From: Elephas maximus indicus
Taxonomy: Eukaryota; Chordata; Mammalia; Proboscidea; Elephantidae
DNA: 64,000 nucleotides
Direction of reading: 5' to 3'
Assembly (NCBI RefSeq): GCF_024166365.1
Contig: NC_064822.1
Coordinates: 103,908,823 to 103,972,822 of the forward strand
Shown here one piece after another: positions 21,059 to 32,404 of this stretch. The first letter of the stretch is position 1. Every line of letters starts with the position of its first letter. Made by a program: the position numbers and the translations under genes. The notes beneath the pieces were generated by a model. That model was not told where the DNA came from and did no database searches. It was given only the letters and a program-made list of their open reading frames with translations.

Positions 21059-22015
21059 ATGGCCTTAGTGAACAATAGCATCATCACTGAGTTCATCCTC
21101 CTTGGACTGTCTGCTGACCACCACATCCAAGTTCTACTCTTTGTGCTCTTCCTGGGGATTTACCTCATGACCATGATGGGGAACCTGATGATGCTGCTGG
21201 TGATCAGAGTTGATTCTTATCTCTACTCACCCATGTACTTCTTCCTAAGTCACCTCTCTTTCATAGATCTTTGTTTATCTTCAGTCACTGTGCCCCAAAT
21301 CCTGGGGAACCTCCTGTCGCAAAGGATATCAGTGTCAGTAGAGGGCTGTCTGGCTCAGGTCTTCTTTGTATTTGCCACTGGAGGGACCGAAGCCTGTCTG
21401 CTCTCAGTGATGGCCTATGACTGTTATGCAGCCATCTGCCACCCTCTGATCTACAGACAGATCATGAGTAAACAGATGTGTGGGGGTCTGGCATGGGCCT
21501 CATGGGGACTGGGCTTTCTGGATGCTCTCATCAATATCCTCCTGGCTTTGAATTTGGACTTCTGTGAGGCTCGTGTCATGCCTCACTTCAGCTGTGAGCT
21601 GCCTTCTCTATTCCCTCTGTCCTGCTCTGATGTCTCCACCAACTTTGTAGTCCTGACCTGCTCTGCCATCCTGCATGCCCTTGGAACCCTACTCTTGATC
21701 TTCTTCTCTTATGCACGCATTATCTCCACCATCCTGAGCATCAGTTCCACCACAGGCAGAAGCAAGGCCTTCTCCACCTGCTCATCCCACCTCACTGCAG
21801 TGAGCTTCTTCTATGGATCAGCTTCTCTTTGCTATCTCATGCCAAATTTAAGCTCTTCTTTGGAATTGGTTTTTTCTCTGCAGTAGAGTGTGGTCACTCC
21901 CCTAGTGAATCCTCTAGTCTATAGCCTGAAGAACAAGGAAGTAAAGGCAGCTCTGAAAAGGATGTTGCAAAAGGTTTTACAGCGTCTCAGACAGCAAAGA
22001 ATAGGCAGAGGATGA
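21059..22015 (+). pseudogene. Olfactory receptor pseudogene, OR8S type (gene 2)
   Basis: Opens MALVNNSIITEF and is collinear with genes 1 and 3 through all seven membrane segments. TM1 keeps GN, TM2 has PMYFFLSHLS, and KAFSTCSSH is intact. Two lesions are visible. Codon 122 is TGT, giving MAYDCY instead of MAYDRY, which fits a CpG transition. Codon 276 is TAG (21884-21886) where the paralogs read TAC in QYSVxTPL. After the stop the frame stays open for 42 codons (SVVTPLVNPLVYSLKNKEVK and on) to a TGA at 22013-22015. No frameshift is present, so inactivation is recent or the stop may be polymorphic. A truncated product would lack most of TM7 and should not signal. Confidence 0.9.
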
Positions 22016-22812
22016 ATGGGAAAAGGGATCGAACTGCATCAAAATAGTTGAATAATAGACATTAGGAAACATTTTCTTGGCTCATGTCAGATGTGACAAA
22101 AGCTCTTGAAAGACCCTCTTTCCTTTAAAATGCTCATGAAAGAGCCAAGAGCTACTTACTTGTTTTGGCTCATACTTAATTTGTACAGGAATGGGGCAAT
22201 GGCCAGGTAATTATTTAATTTCAGATTTGGTTACAGTGTCATTATTTTTAAAGATGTGTTTATCATATACACAATTCTGAATGTGATTCACTAAAGTTGC
22301 CCATTTTGAGGATTCTTGTCTTATTTTTGCTATTTTCTTGTTTACATACATTTTTGCACTGAGGATTTATGAAGCAAGTTATCAAATGCTTGGTTTTTTT
22401 TTTCTCGTTTCTCACCATAAGAATGAAAATAAGTCGTGGATTACAAAGCATTTTACATGTCATAGTGCTTCCTTTTTCACTACTTCAAATTTTACAAACA
22501 TTGACTTTGTACAATACTAAGTTGCACACATATTTGCCTGATCTCTAAAACTTCTTTAACTTAGAAAAAATAAAAATTATGATTCCACCTTTCAATGAAA
22601 CTTACTGCTAAGATTTAATTCCTTTTTCATCAAATTTTTTTTCTTTCAGGAAAAACATTTAATATGCATTCTTATACATAATTACAATCATATTTATCTA
22701 CAATATCATATCTAGCATTCTTCCATGTTGCAAAACATAATCTTCAAATTCTATCATATTTCATTAAGCATTTCATTAAGTCATTGTGTATTTGATAACT
22801 TCCTTACTCTTA
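22016..22812 (+). repeat. 3' flank of receptor gene 2, duplicated unit
   Basis: Non-coding. GATCGAACTGCATCAAAATA just after the stop matches GAATAGAACTGCAGCAAGATA after gene 1. Further matches lie at 22280-22330 and 22415-22490. Later sequence has no recognised feature. Confidence 0.5.
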
Positions 22813-22905
22813 AGTAGAAAACCCTGGTGGTGTAGTGTTTATAAACTATGGGTGCTAACCACAAGATCAGCAGTTCAAATCCACCAGGTGCTCCTTGGAA
22901 ACTCT
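22813..22905 (+). mobile_element. AfroSINE head only
   Basis: GAAAACCCTGGTGGTGTAGTG through GTTCAAATCCACCAGGTGCTCC to CTTGGAAACTCTATAA. It stops abruptly and is followed by CCTTTACTGTTAAATAG and a second SINE. Confidence 0.85.
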
Positions 22906-22925
22906 ATAATTCCTTTACTGTTAAA

Positions 22926-23093
22926 TAGGAAACCCTGGTTGCATAGGTTAAGAACTACAGGTGCTAACCAAAAGATCGTCAGTTCAAATCCACCAGGCAC
23001 TACTTGGAAATTCTATGGGGCAGTTCTACTCTGTCCTATAGGGTCGCTATGAGTTGGCATCAACTCAGTGGCAACGAGTTTGGCTTGGTTTGG
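22926..23093 (+). mobile_element. AfroSINE, second of a pair
   Basis: Full short-type copy ending GGCAACGAGTTTGGCTTGG. Target-like repeats CTTACTCTTAAGTAG, TTTACTGTTAAATAG and TTTACTATTAAATG lie before the first SINE, between the two, and after the second. Confidence 0.9.
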
Positions 23094-23164
23094 TTTTACT
23101 ATTAAATGTTTCTAATATTGACCTATTTTATGCATAATTCAATTGTTCCCAAAATATTTGTCAG

Positions 23165-23250
23165 TTTCTGCCTGTCTTTTTTCTTCCCTCCTTCCTTTTC
23201 TCTTTTTTCCTTCCTTCTTTCTTTGCTTCCTTCCTTCCTTTTTCCTTGTA
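23165..23250 (+). repeat. CT-rich (CCTT)n low-complexity tract
   Basis: Pyrimidine tract of CTTC, CCTT and TTTC tetramers, strand-biased. Confidence 0.85.
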
Positions 23251-23901
23251 AGATCTCTAGTCATAGAATTAAATTAACCGTAATCCTTTATTCATAATGC
23301 ACTGTCATTGGTCCTTGCTTGTATGTATTTTATTTTTTGTTTGCATATTTGTTCGTTTGGTTTTAATACCATTGTAAATACTCCATGACCCCACCACTTA
23401 ACATAAAAACTAAAATATTGATAATAGCATGCATCTATCTTGGGTTTCTTTCACATCCCAAACAATATTGTTGTCAAATAATCACTTTTTTTTAAACCCC
23501 ATAATACAATCACTAATATTATTAATTAACACTAGTTTGGTTTTACCTATATTTACTCATTGTATGTGTTACCAATTCTTCTTGCAACTCATACATTCTT
23601 TTGAGATTATTTTCATTCTTCTTCAAGTACAATATTTAAATGTGCTTTTAGAGTATACCCCTAGATTGTAAGCTTTTTCAGTTTGTATTTATTTGTGAAT
23701 ATCTTTATTATCCTTCAGCCATAAAAAATACTCATGATGTTTACACAACTCTAGGTAGACAATTATATCTTTCAACTTGTTAAAGTATTATTCCTTGGTG
23801 GTCTGTCTTCATTTCTGGATCCAAATCAGAGATGAACAAATTTGAACATCCTATTTTTTTTTTTTATGCCTTAGGACAAGCAAGCGTAGGTCTTCACTAA
23901 C
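23251..23901. other. No gene recognised
   Basis: AT-rich sequence. Parts with CAAATAATCAC and TAAGCTTTTTCAG may be remains of older repeats; nothing can be named. Confidence 0.4.
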
Positions 23902-24320
23902 GATAGTTTCCTAATGCTGCTGTAACAGATATACCACAAGTGGGTGCCTTTAAAGAACAAAAATTTGTTTTTTTCAAAGTTTAGGAGGCTAGAAGTCTGA
24001 ATTTAGGGTACTGGTTATGGGGGTGGTTCCCTGTCAGCTCTGGCTGAATATCCTTGTCTCTTCCAACTTCTGTAGCCCCAACGTTCCTTGGTTCCTTGTG
24101 ATCTTTACATGGAATCCTTATTCCCCAGTATGTGCTTGCTCCTGTGTCTGATCTCCTCTTTTTATAACTCAGAAGTGATTAGGTTTAGGACACACCCTAC
24201 ATTGGTACAGTCTCATTAACATAACAAAAAAAACCTATGCTCAAACAGGATTACATCCATAGGTATAGGGGTTAGGACTACAACACATATTTTGAGGGAC
24301 ACAATTCAATCCATTGCATC
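23902..24320 (-). mobile_element. MaLR-type LTR (MLT1-like), solo fossil
   Basis: In reverse it reads as an MLT1-like LTR. On the + strand it opens AGTTTCCTAATGCTGCTGTAAC and ends GGACACAATTCAATCCATTGC, both typical of this ERVL-MaLR family. No internal retroviral sequence is attached. Old, mammal-wide family. Confidence 0.75.
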
Positions 24321-24599
24321 AACATAAGACAAATTGAAATCTAATTAGAAGCAAGCAGCCAGACTGATGCCATCTTCTGGAGATTTTCTTGAGTGTCACC
24401 TCCTGTCACAGAATGGAACTCCCTTGAAGCAGTTCTGGAAGGTTATTGGAGCATGGGGTTTAATTTATGGACAGTTGCCAGTTGTCCAAATAACCTCAGG
24501 ACATCACCAGGAGCTTCCTAGAAGCCGTTTCCACTTATCTTGAACTCAAGTGGGATGTGGGTCATTAATTACTCTGTCTAAGAGAAAAACAGAAGTTAA

Positions 24600-25200
24600 T
24601 AAGAAGACCTCAAAAGGATAAAGACAACACGGTCTTAAGTTGGAATTTATAGATCCAGCACAGATATCTGCACCTCACTGACATAGTGGTAGTCAGAAGA
24701 ATCTGATAAGACCATTTCTGGAGAGGCTTAAGTGTTGTCTTCCACTCAGAAACCTTGATATGAGCCCCGTCACCAGGCTTTAAAATTTGTCCTGGTGTTC
24801 TTTGACACACAGTAATACTGTTCTGTAAAATATGTAACAAAGCATTATTTAACAAATGAACAACCTTCTGACAAGTGCACCTAAAAAACCCACCAGGCTT
24901 TAAAATTTGTCCTGGTGTTCTTTGACACACAGTAATACTGTTCTGTAAAATATGTAACAAAGCATTATTTAACAAATGAACAACCTTCTGACAAGTGCAC
25001 CTACCCATTGATATTTCTTGTTGGAGAGTCCCATTCTTTGCTACAGATATTATGTTCATAATACCAATGGGCAGAACATCCAGCAGTTGTGGTCCAGAGT
25101 CTGCACAAATCTTGCCTGGCACATCTTTGTGAAAATTCCGAAGTGTTTGGCTACCCCAGGTGATTCCAGAGGAAGTGGGCACTGAAAGCAATGATGCATC
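24600..25200 (-). mobile_element. Endogenous retrovirus pol fossil (class I-like), fragment
   Basis: The - strand shows similarity to the C-terminal part of a gammaretrovirus-like integrase region (PGD-x-x-KVSEWK and SYQILLTTTMSVRC-like pattern). It is a fragment with no LTRs next to it and is broken as a unit. Part of it is present twice in tandem (see the repeat entry). Family assignment is by motif memory only. Confidence 0.5.
24771..25003. repeat. 120-base tandem direct duplication within the pol fossil
   Basis: The segment starting CACCAGGCTTTAAAATTTG at 24771 recurs at 24891 with no mismatch seen across about 110 bases, so the duplication is young compared with the fossil. Confidence 0.9.
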
Positions 25201-25361
25201 TTTGGGGACTTACCCATTTCTTATCCAGTCTGTCTTGTTGAGTGCCTTCTTTGCTGTTAACAGACAAAATTATTTCAGAGAATTAAGTCTTTTAGAAGTC
25301 ATTTAGAAGTGTTTTGCCTACAATTATCACAACCCTTGCTAATGGGCATGTTTCTACCCTG

Positions 25362-25764
25362 TAATAATTAAGGTTGTGTGTCAGCTTGGCTGGGCCATGA
25401 TTCTCAATGGTTTGGCAGTTATGATGTAGTTTGGCAGTTGTATAATGATGTAATCACCTCCATGATGAAATCTGATATAATGTGATCACCTCCATGATGG
25501 GATCTGCTGTGAGTAGCCAATCAGTTGAAAGGGAGTTTGTTTAGGGGTGTGTCCTGCATCCTATGTAGGTGGACTTCCTGGCAAGGCTTATGGACTTTTG
25601 CTCGCTCTGTGCTCTGCAGCTGGCTCCTGTTCATCTGTCCTCTAGTTCTTTGGACTTGAGGTTTACCAGCCAGTCTTGGAATGCGTCAGTCTTCTCAGCC
25701 TGTGAGCCAGAGCCCTGCTGTCTGAACTGTCAATCTTGGGCTCACCAGCCCCTGCAGCTATGTG
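25362..25764 (+). mobile_element. LTR fossil, GGTTGTGTGTCAGCTTGG family
   Basis: Same family as the element at 63245-63795 and the piece at 35455-35636: GGCTGGGCCATGATTCTCA, GATGTAATCACCTCCATGATG and GTGAGTAGCCAATCAGTTG are shared. It is cut off where the old L1 begins. An LTR of MaLR or ERVL kind is the best guess. Confidence 0.6.
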
Positions 25765-26322
25765 AGCGATCTCAAGCATTTCCTCGTGTGTCTGTTAGTC
25801 ACCTGAATGTCTTCTTTGATGAAGTGTCTGTTCATATCCATTGCCTATTTTTTAATTGGATTATTTGTCTTTTTGTTGTAGAGGTGTTAGATTTTCCTAT
25901 AGATTTTAAAAATTAGACCTTTGTTAGATCTGTCATAGCCAAATATTTTCCCTGTCTGTAAGTTCTCTTTTTATGCTTTTGGTGAAGTCTTTTGATGAGC
26001 TTAAGTGCCTAATTTTTAGAAAATACCAGTTATCTAGCTTATCTTCTGGTATTGTGTATTGTTAGTTCTGTGTATTGTTAATTATGGTTTGTATCCTATT
26101 TATGCCGTGTATTAAGAACTCTAGTCTTGACCTTATTTTTTCTTCTATGATCTTTATAGTTTTGGGTTTTAAATTTAGGTCACTGATTTATTTTGAATTA
26201 GTGCTTGTGCATGGTGTGAGGTATGGGTCCTGTCTCTTTTTTTCTGCAGATGGGCAACTAGTTTGCCAGCACCATTTGTTAAAAAAAAAAAAAAGTCTTT
26301 TCCCCCATTTAATGGACTTTGG

Positions 26323-27743
26323 GCATAGACAAGTGAGCACCTCCAGTGCTGCATCTCTTTGTTGAAACATCTCAATTGATATTCCTTCAATTCCTGGAGC
26401 CTTGTTTTTCACAAATGCCTTCAGAGCAGCTTGGACTTCTTCCTTCAGTACCATCGGTTCTTGATCATATGACACCTCTCGAAATGGTTGAACGTCAACT
26501 AATTCTTTTTGGTATAATGACTCTGTGTATTCCTTCCATCACCTTTTGATGCTCCCTGCGTCGTTTAATATTTTCCCCATAGAATCCTTCACTATTGCAA
26601 CTCGAGGCTTTGAATTTTTCTTCAGTTCTTTCAGCTTGAGAAATGCCAAGCATGTTCTTCCCTTTTGGTTTTCTATCTCCAGCTCTTTGCACATGTCATT
26701 ACAATACTTTATTTTGTCTTCTCAAGGTGCCCTTTGAAGTCTTCTGTTCAGTTCTTTTACTTCATCAATTCTTCCTTTTGCTTTAGCTGCTCGATGTTCA
26801 AGAGCAAGTTTCAGAGTCTCCTCTGACATCCATTTTGGTCTTTTCTTTCTATTCTGTCTTTTCAATGACCTCTTGCTTTCTTCATGGATGATGTTCTTGA
26901 TGTCATTCCACAACTCGTCTGGTCTTCGGTCACTAGTGTTCAATGCCTCAAATCTATTCTTCAGATGGTCTCTAAATTCAGGTGGGATGTACTCAAGGTC
27001 ATATTTTGGCTCCCATGGACTTGCTCTGATTTTCTTCAGTTTCAGCTTGAACTTGCATATGAGCAATTGATGGTCTGTTCCACAGTCGGCCCCTGGCCTT
27101 GTTCTGTCTGATGATATCCAGCTTTTCCATCATCTCTTTCCACAGATGTAGTCAACTTGATTTCTGTGTGTTCCATCTGGCGAGGTCCATGTGTATAGTC
27201 GCCATTTATGTTGGTGAAAGAAGGTATTTGCAATGAAGAAGTCGTTGGTCTTGCAAAATTCTACCAATCGATCTCCGGCATTGTTTCTATCACCAAGGCC
27301 ATATTTTCCAACTACTGATCCTTCTTCTTTGTTTCCAACTTTTGCATTCCAATCGCCAGTAATTATCAATGTGTCTTGATTGCATGTTTGATCAGTTTCA
27401 GAGTGCAGTAGCTGATAAAAATCTTCTATTCCTTCACCTTTGGCCCTAGTGGTTGGTGCGTAAATTTGAATAATAGTCGTATTTACTGGTCTTTCTTGTA
27501 GGTGTATGGATATTATCCTATCACTGACAGCGTTGTACTTCAGGATAGATCTTGAAACGTTCTTTTTGAGAATGAATGCCACACTATTCCTCTTCAAGTT
27601 GTCATTCTCAGCATAGTAGACTATATGATTGTCCAATTCAAAATGGCCAATACCAGTCCATTTCAGCTCACTAATGCCTAGGATATTGATGTTTCTGTGT
27701 TCCATTTCATTTCTGACAATTTTCAGTTTTCCTAGATTCATAC
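26323..27743 (-). mobile_element. RTE LINE segment embedded in L1
   Basis: Internal RTE sequence without the RTE 3' tail. The - strand encodes the APE-type endonuclease ([41 protein letters not shown]) at 27743-27130, the linker (26722-27066) and the start of the RT region. About 26 bases of L1 are missing at the insertion point and no target duplication is seen. Confidence 0.85.
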
Positions 27744-27963
27744 CATAGGTGGATGGATTTACATCTGGGTTCTCAGTTCTGTTCCATTGGTCAATGTGTC
27801 TGTTGTTGTACCGGTACCAGGCCGTTTTGACTACAGTAGCTGTATAGCAGGTTCTGAGATCAGGTAGTGTGAGTCCTCCTACTTTATTCTTCTTCTTCAA
27901 TAGTGCTTTAATTATCCAGGACCTCTTACCTTTCCATGTAAAGTGAATGAGTAGTTTTTCCAT
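27130..27963 (-). CDS. Chimeric open frame: L1 ORF2 piece fused to RTE endonuclease
   Basis: A single 277-codon frame. The first 75 residues or so are L1 ORF2 ([11 protein letters not shown], then [12 protein letters not shown] and [10 protein letters not shown]). The rest, from [15 protein letters not shown], is RTE endonuclease: ISELKWTG with a catalytic-type Glu, [12 protein letters not shown], TGDWNAKVG with Asp and Asn, and DxVDYI near the end. Both parts are in their native frames, joined at about 27740. The frame ends inside the RTE nuclease, shortly after VDYICGKR. Chance retention of an open frame after the fusion is the simplest reading; expression is unknown. Confidence 0.5.
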   Translation of the reverse strand: MEKLLIHFTWKGKRSWIIKALLKKKNKVGGLTLPDLRTCYTATVVKTAWYRYNNRHIDQWNRTENPDVNPSTYGMNLGKLKIVRNEMEHRNINILGISELKWTGIGHFELDNHIVYYAENDNLKRNSVAFILKKNVSRSILKYNAVSDRIISIHLQERPVNTTIIQIYAPTTRAKGEGIEDFYQLLHSETDQTCNQDTLIITGDWNAKVGNKEEGSVVGKYGLGDRNNAGDRLVEFCKTNDFFIANTFFHQHKWRLYTWTSPDGTHRNQVDYICGKR

Positions 27964-29375
27964 TTCGTTAAAGAATGCTGTTGGTATTTAGATTGGGATT
28001 GCATTGTATTTGTAGATTGCTTTAGGAAGATTGGACATTTTCACAATGTTGAATCTACTTATCCATGAGCATGGTAAATTTTTCCATTTATGTAGGTCTC
28101 TTTTCGTTTCTTGCAGTAATGTTTCTAGTTTTCTTTGTATAGGTCTTTTACATTCCTGTTTACATTTATTCTAAGTTTTTTTTTTTTTAAGGGTTGTTGT
28201 AAATGGTGTTGCTTTCTTGATTTCCTTTTCATAGTTCTCTTCATTGGTGTGTAGGAATCCAACTGATTTTTGTATGTTTACCTTGTATCCCGTGACTCTG
28301 CTGAATCTATTAGTTCCAGAAGTTTTCTTGGGGAGTCTGGTTCTCTATGTATAGTTCCATAACATCCACCAATAGGGACAGTTTTACTTCTTCCTTACCA
28401 ACTGAACACCTCATTTCTAGCTAGGGCTTCCAGCACGATGTTAAATATGAGTGATGATAAAGGACATCCTTGTCTTATTCCTGTTCTCAAGGGTAATGTT
28501 TGCAGCCTCTCTCCATTAAGAAAGGTGTTGGCTGTTGGTTTTATACAGAATGCCCTTTATTATATTGAGGAATTTCCCTTCTCTATTTTATTGAGAGTTT
28601 TTATCAGAAGTGGGTGTTGAATCTCTGATATGTCTAATATTGATTGAGGTGATCATGTGATTTGTTTGTTTGTTTTATGTGATGGATTATGTTGATTGAT
28701 TTTCTAATGTTGAACCATCCTTGCATATCTGGTATGAATCCCACCTAGTCGGATGTGTTATTTTTTTTGATATGATGCTGAATTCTATTGGATAGAAATT
28801 TGTTGAGAATTTTTGCATTTATATTCATGACAGATAGTGGTCTGTAATCTTTTATTGTAGTGTCTTTGCCTGGCTTTGGTATCAGGGTTATTCTGGCTTC
28901 ATAGAATGAATTTGAAAGTATCCCTTCCTTTTCTATGTTCTGAAATAATTTGAGTAGTACTGGTGCAAGCTCTTCTCTGAATGTTTGGTAGAATTCTCCA
29001 GTGAAGCCATCTGGTCTAGAGATTTGTTGTTGTTGTTGTTGGGACTATATTACCTTTTCAATCTCTTCTCTTGTTATGGGTCTGTTCAGATTTTTTACCT
29101 CAGTTTGCATTAATTTAGGTAGGTGGTATGCCTCTAGAAATTTGTCCATTTCCTCTAGGTTTTCAAATTTTTTGGAGTACAGTTTTTCATAGTACTCTGT
29201 TATGATCCTTTTCATTTTAGTTGAGTGTGTTATAATGTCCCCCATTTCCTTTCTTATTTGGGTTATATGCATCCCCTCCTGTTTTTCTTTTTGGCCAATG
29301 GTTTTTTGGTTTTGTTGAACCTTTCAAATAACCAACTTCTGGTTTTGTTGTTTCCTTCTATTGTAAAACTCTAGC

Positions 29376-29871
29376 CTCTTAAAAACAATCTTAACAAGAA
29401 TAAGGAAAAAAAAAATTTTTTAGAATACTGTAAGATAATGTTTCTAATGCATTGATTATTATACATCTTAATTTTAGTGTTATTTTAAACAAATTTGGTT
29501 ATACATAGGTGAATATATAGTGTTAAAACTAGTGTTGTGACTGTAGCTTTATTTTCTCTCTGTCTCTCTTTTTGAGTCTTAGTGTCTTTAGAACTTCTCA
29601 AAAATAAAAGAAAAAATGTTATTAACTAATTATCTAACTGTTGTATCTGTCCCAGTTTCTAAATTCAGATAGGGCATCTATGAATGAACAAGTCTATTTA
29701 ACTCCATACTCATCTGCATTAAGTGTTACCATTTTGAAAAAATCCTGGTGAACTGGTAAGTACAATAAGAAGTCTGGTGGATTTAATTGGCTATTTTCCT
29801 ATTTTTTATCATTACAGTTTTCATAAATAACTTTTTCAGTTGATTCATTTATTAATATACTATGATCTTAA
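29376..29871. other. No gene recognised
   Basis: AT-rich, no coding or repeat signal that I can name. Confidence 0.4.
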
Positions 29872-30085
29872 AATGGCAATTCCTGCCCAAAAGCAAGATA
29901 AAAATGCAGGAAGTGACAGGAACTGGAAAAATGGACACAGAGAACCTGGGGCAAGAAGGGGGAGCATGATGTCACATTATGGGGATTGCAACCAATGTCA
30001 CAAAACAATATGTGTAAAAATTATTGAGTGAGAAATTAACTTGAGCTGTAAACTTTCACCTAAATCACAACAAAATTTTTGAAAA
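29872..30085 (+). repeat. L1 3' UTR fragment, older type
   Basis: GGACACAGAGAACCTGGGGC, GCAACCAATGTCACAAAACA and GCTGTAAACTTTCACCTAAA match the 3' UTR at 5960-6160. Only the 3' end is present. Confidence 0.65.
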
Positions 30086-30339
30086 GGAAGAAACTGTATT
30101 TGTTACCTCATTCCATTGAGTGAGTCCCTATACATCACCTCTTGTCAATGCCTGGGTGATAAAAGACTCCTGTGCCACCCTCTGGGAAAATAAACAGCCA
30201 AAGTGAATGTTTATTAGAATCAGAGGAAAACATTGCAATCTTGCTAAAGACTCATCCTTTTAATCAATTCTTTTATTAATAATGGTGCAATGAATTGCTT
30301 AATATTGCCCTTCGAGGCATAATCTTTTTGACTCACACA

Positions 30340-30985
30340 CAATGATTGAGTAGAACTAAGGTACACGGAAACCTAATGAAAGCATTGGTCAGTTTTGCCA
30401 TCCTGCTGGGCTTAAAATGAGCCATTCCAAAGGTGAAAGGAGAGAATCTCACCACCATCAAGAAAGAAGAGCCAGGAGTAGAGCACATCTTTGGACCTGG
30501 TATCCCCGCACTGAAAAACTACTGGAACCAGAAGACCAAAAGAGAGAGAGAGCTATAACATTGAAGATGGTGAGAATCAACAGCACAGAAACAGCGGCAG
30601 CAGAACCAGGAGACTAGCAGGAGACTGCCCAGCCCACAGAGTGCGAAAGCTAAGGGCCTTCAGGCAGGAGGCTTGCTGGTAGAGTAGGTTGCCTCTGGGA
30701 ACTTAGTGGAGCTAGGTTTGCTGACCCACAGAGCTAGAGCTGAGAGCCTTCAGGCTAAGGCTTACTGGCAGCCATGGGGCGCCTAAGGGTACTTATCAGC
30801 ACACCTTTGTAACACTTGCCAGAGCAGAGCAGAGGCCAAAGACCAGAGAGAGGCGTGTCTGTGGACATGGCTGAGAAGAGGCTGTCCTGATGGAAGAAGT
30901 ACATCTTGAGTGTTCCTAAACCTGAATTGTAACCCATTACTTCCCTAGTAAACCCCATAATCATGAAAAATGTGCATATACATAT
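30340..30985 (+). repeat. Unclassified interspersed repeat, LTR-like
   Basis: Purine-rich sequence with internal repeats (GCTAAGGGCCTTCAGGCAGG and GCTGAGAGCCTTCAGGCTAA) closing with CCCTAGTAAACCCCATAATC, which resembles an LTR poly(A) region. The family is not known to me. Confidence 0.3.
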
Positions 30986-31049
30986 ACTATATATGTGGTT
31001 TTCTTATGAATTCGTGTTCTTAATATATTAAGAAAAAAAAACTTTACAT

Positions 31050-31530
31050 CTGTTAGTTTCCTATTGATGCTATAACAAAATTAGTGTCTTAAAACAGCAC
31101 GAATTTATTATCTTACAGTTTTGTGGGCCAGAAGTTCAAAATAAGTCTTGCTGGGCTAAAGTCAAGGTATCAGCAGGGCTAATTCTTTCCAGAGGCTCCA
31201 AGGAAAATCCATTTACTTGCCTTCTCCAGCTTCTAGAGGCAGCCTACATTACTTGGCTCCTGGCCCCTTCCTCCATCTTCAAAGCTCATGATTCCAACCT
31301 CTGCTTCCATCATTACATCTCCTTTTCTGACTTTGACCCTCTTGCCTCTTTCTTATGAGGACTCTTGTGATTACACTGGGTTCCCCTTGATACTCCAGGA
31401 TAATCTCCCCATCTCAAAATCCTTAACTTAATCCCAACTGCAAAGTCCCTTTTTCTATGTAAGATATATTCACAAATCATGGGGATTAAGACATGGACAT
31501 CTTTGGGTGTCACTATTCTTTCTACCATAA
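31050..31530 (-). mobile_element. MLT1-like LTR fossil
   Basis: Reads on the + strand from TGTTAGTTTCCTATTGATGC to TTGGGTGTCACTATTCTTTC, the inverse order of an MLT1-type LTR. Heavily decayed, with no internal region. Confidence 0.65.
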
Positions 31531-32164
31531 TGTCTAATAAGCAATACAAACTTTTTTTGTATCTTTTCCATTTTTCTCTCATTCTTGATGATACTGAAGT
31601 TTGGGGTTTTTATAATCAAAACTGCAAAACACTTCCTTGAAAACTATTCCTTTGTTTTTATTCTTACAAAACCCTTCTGCTAGTGAAAGGCAAATCACCA
31701 AAGATAGAAGGAGCAGAGCTGAAACAAATTACAGCAGATATGATTTACTGAGGTGAATGATTTTTGCTCTCGCCTGACTATACACACTCATTCGAATAGT
31801 ACTGGTCACCCTTTGCATGCATGAGTGGCCCTATTGCTGACACAGGAGGGCATAAAGAAGGTCAGCAGCTCTACCAAGTTGATTTTCTTCAATAGTCTTT
31901 ACGATTTGCTCAAAGAGGTTTTCACTTCCCTATTCTTGTGTTTGTTTGCTATATTTGCCTCAAATCATTTTTTTTAATTTAAGAAAGAAAATTTCACAGA
32001 TAGGGTTGAAGACCCCTTTGTATACTCCTTCTCTCCAGTGGTAACTACCTTCCTGAACTTAGTTTGTGTTCCTCTAGTCCATTTTTTATTATGTACTTAA
32101 AGAATATATATATATAGTACTGTTTTGTGTGTTTTCAACTTTGCATAAATTGTTCACACAGTAC
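31531..32164. other. No gene recognised
   Basis: Short (TA)n at 32106-32116; otherwise no feature I can name. Confidence 0.4.
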
Positions 32165-32400
32165 TTTTTTTACATTTTTTATTAACATAAAGTAAAATTC
32201 ACTTTTTAGTTTACAGTTCTCTGAGTTTTGATAAATACATACCATCTTATAACCACTACCACCATAAGGTAAAGAACAACTGAATTGCCCAAAATTTCTC
32301 CCTTGCCTCTTTGTAGTATACCCCTCTCCTGACCCCCAACACCTGACAACCACTAATCTGCTTTCTGTGCCTACAATTTTGCCTTTTCAAGATTGTCATA
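32165..32400 (-). repeat. Ancient L1 3' UTR fragment
   Basis: Pattern AACATAAAGTAAAATTCAC, TAACCACTACCACC and CCTCCTGACCCCC-like text is typical of the reversed 3' end of old L1M elements. Confidence 0.5.
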
Positions 32401-32404
32401 TGAC

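Larger units (their letters stand above)
25765..29375 (-). mobile_element. Old L1 LINE, ORF2 part, interrupted by RTE sequence
   Basis: Collinear with the - strand L1 at 54380-56640: C-terminal side of ORF2 (25765-26322), then RTE sequence, then ORF2 again from 27744 to about 29375 through the RT domain toward the linker. It is much more diverged than the L1 at 52.8-60.7 kb. Both ends are truncated and many stops are present. Confidence 0.85.

Noticed and set aside
22816-22890. tRNA-like segment considered as a tRNA gene
   Set aside because: It is the tRNA-derived head of an AfroSINE, with no intact acceptor stem, and continues into SINE body.
24610-25191. 193-codon - strand frame considered as a host gene with internal repeats
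   Set aside because: Motifs fit a retroviral pol region and the internal repeat is a 120-base tandem duplication; treated as a fossil.
25569-25916. 115-codon + strand open frame
   Set aside because: It runs across the join between an LTR fossil and reversed L1 sequence, so it is accidental.
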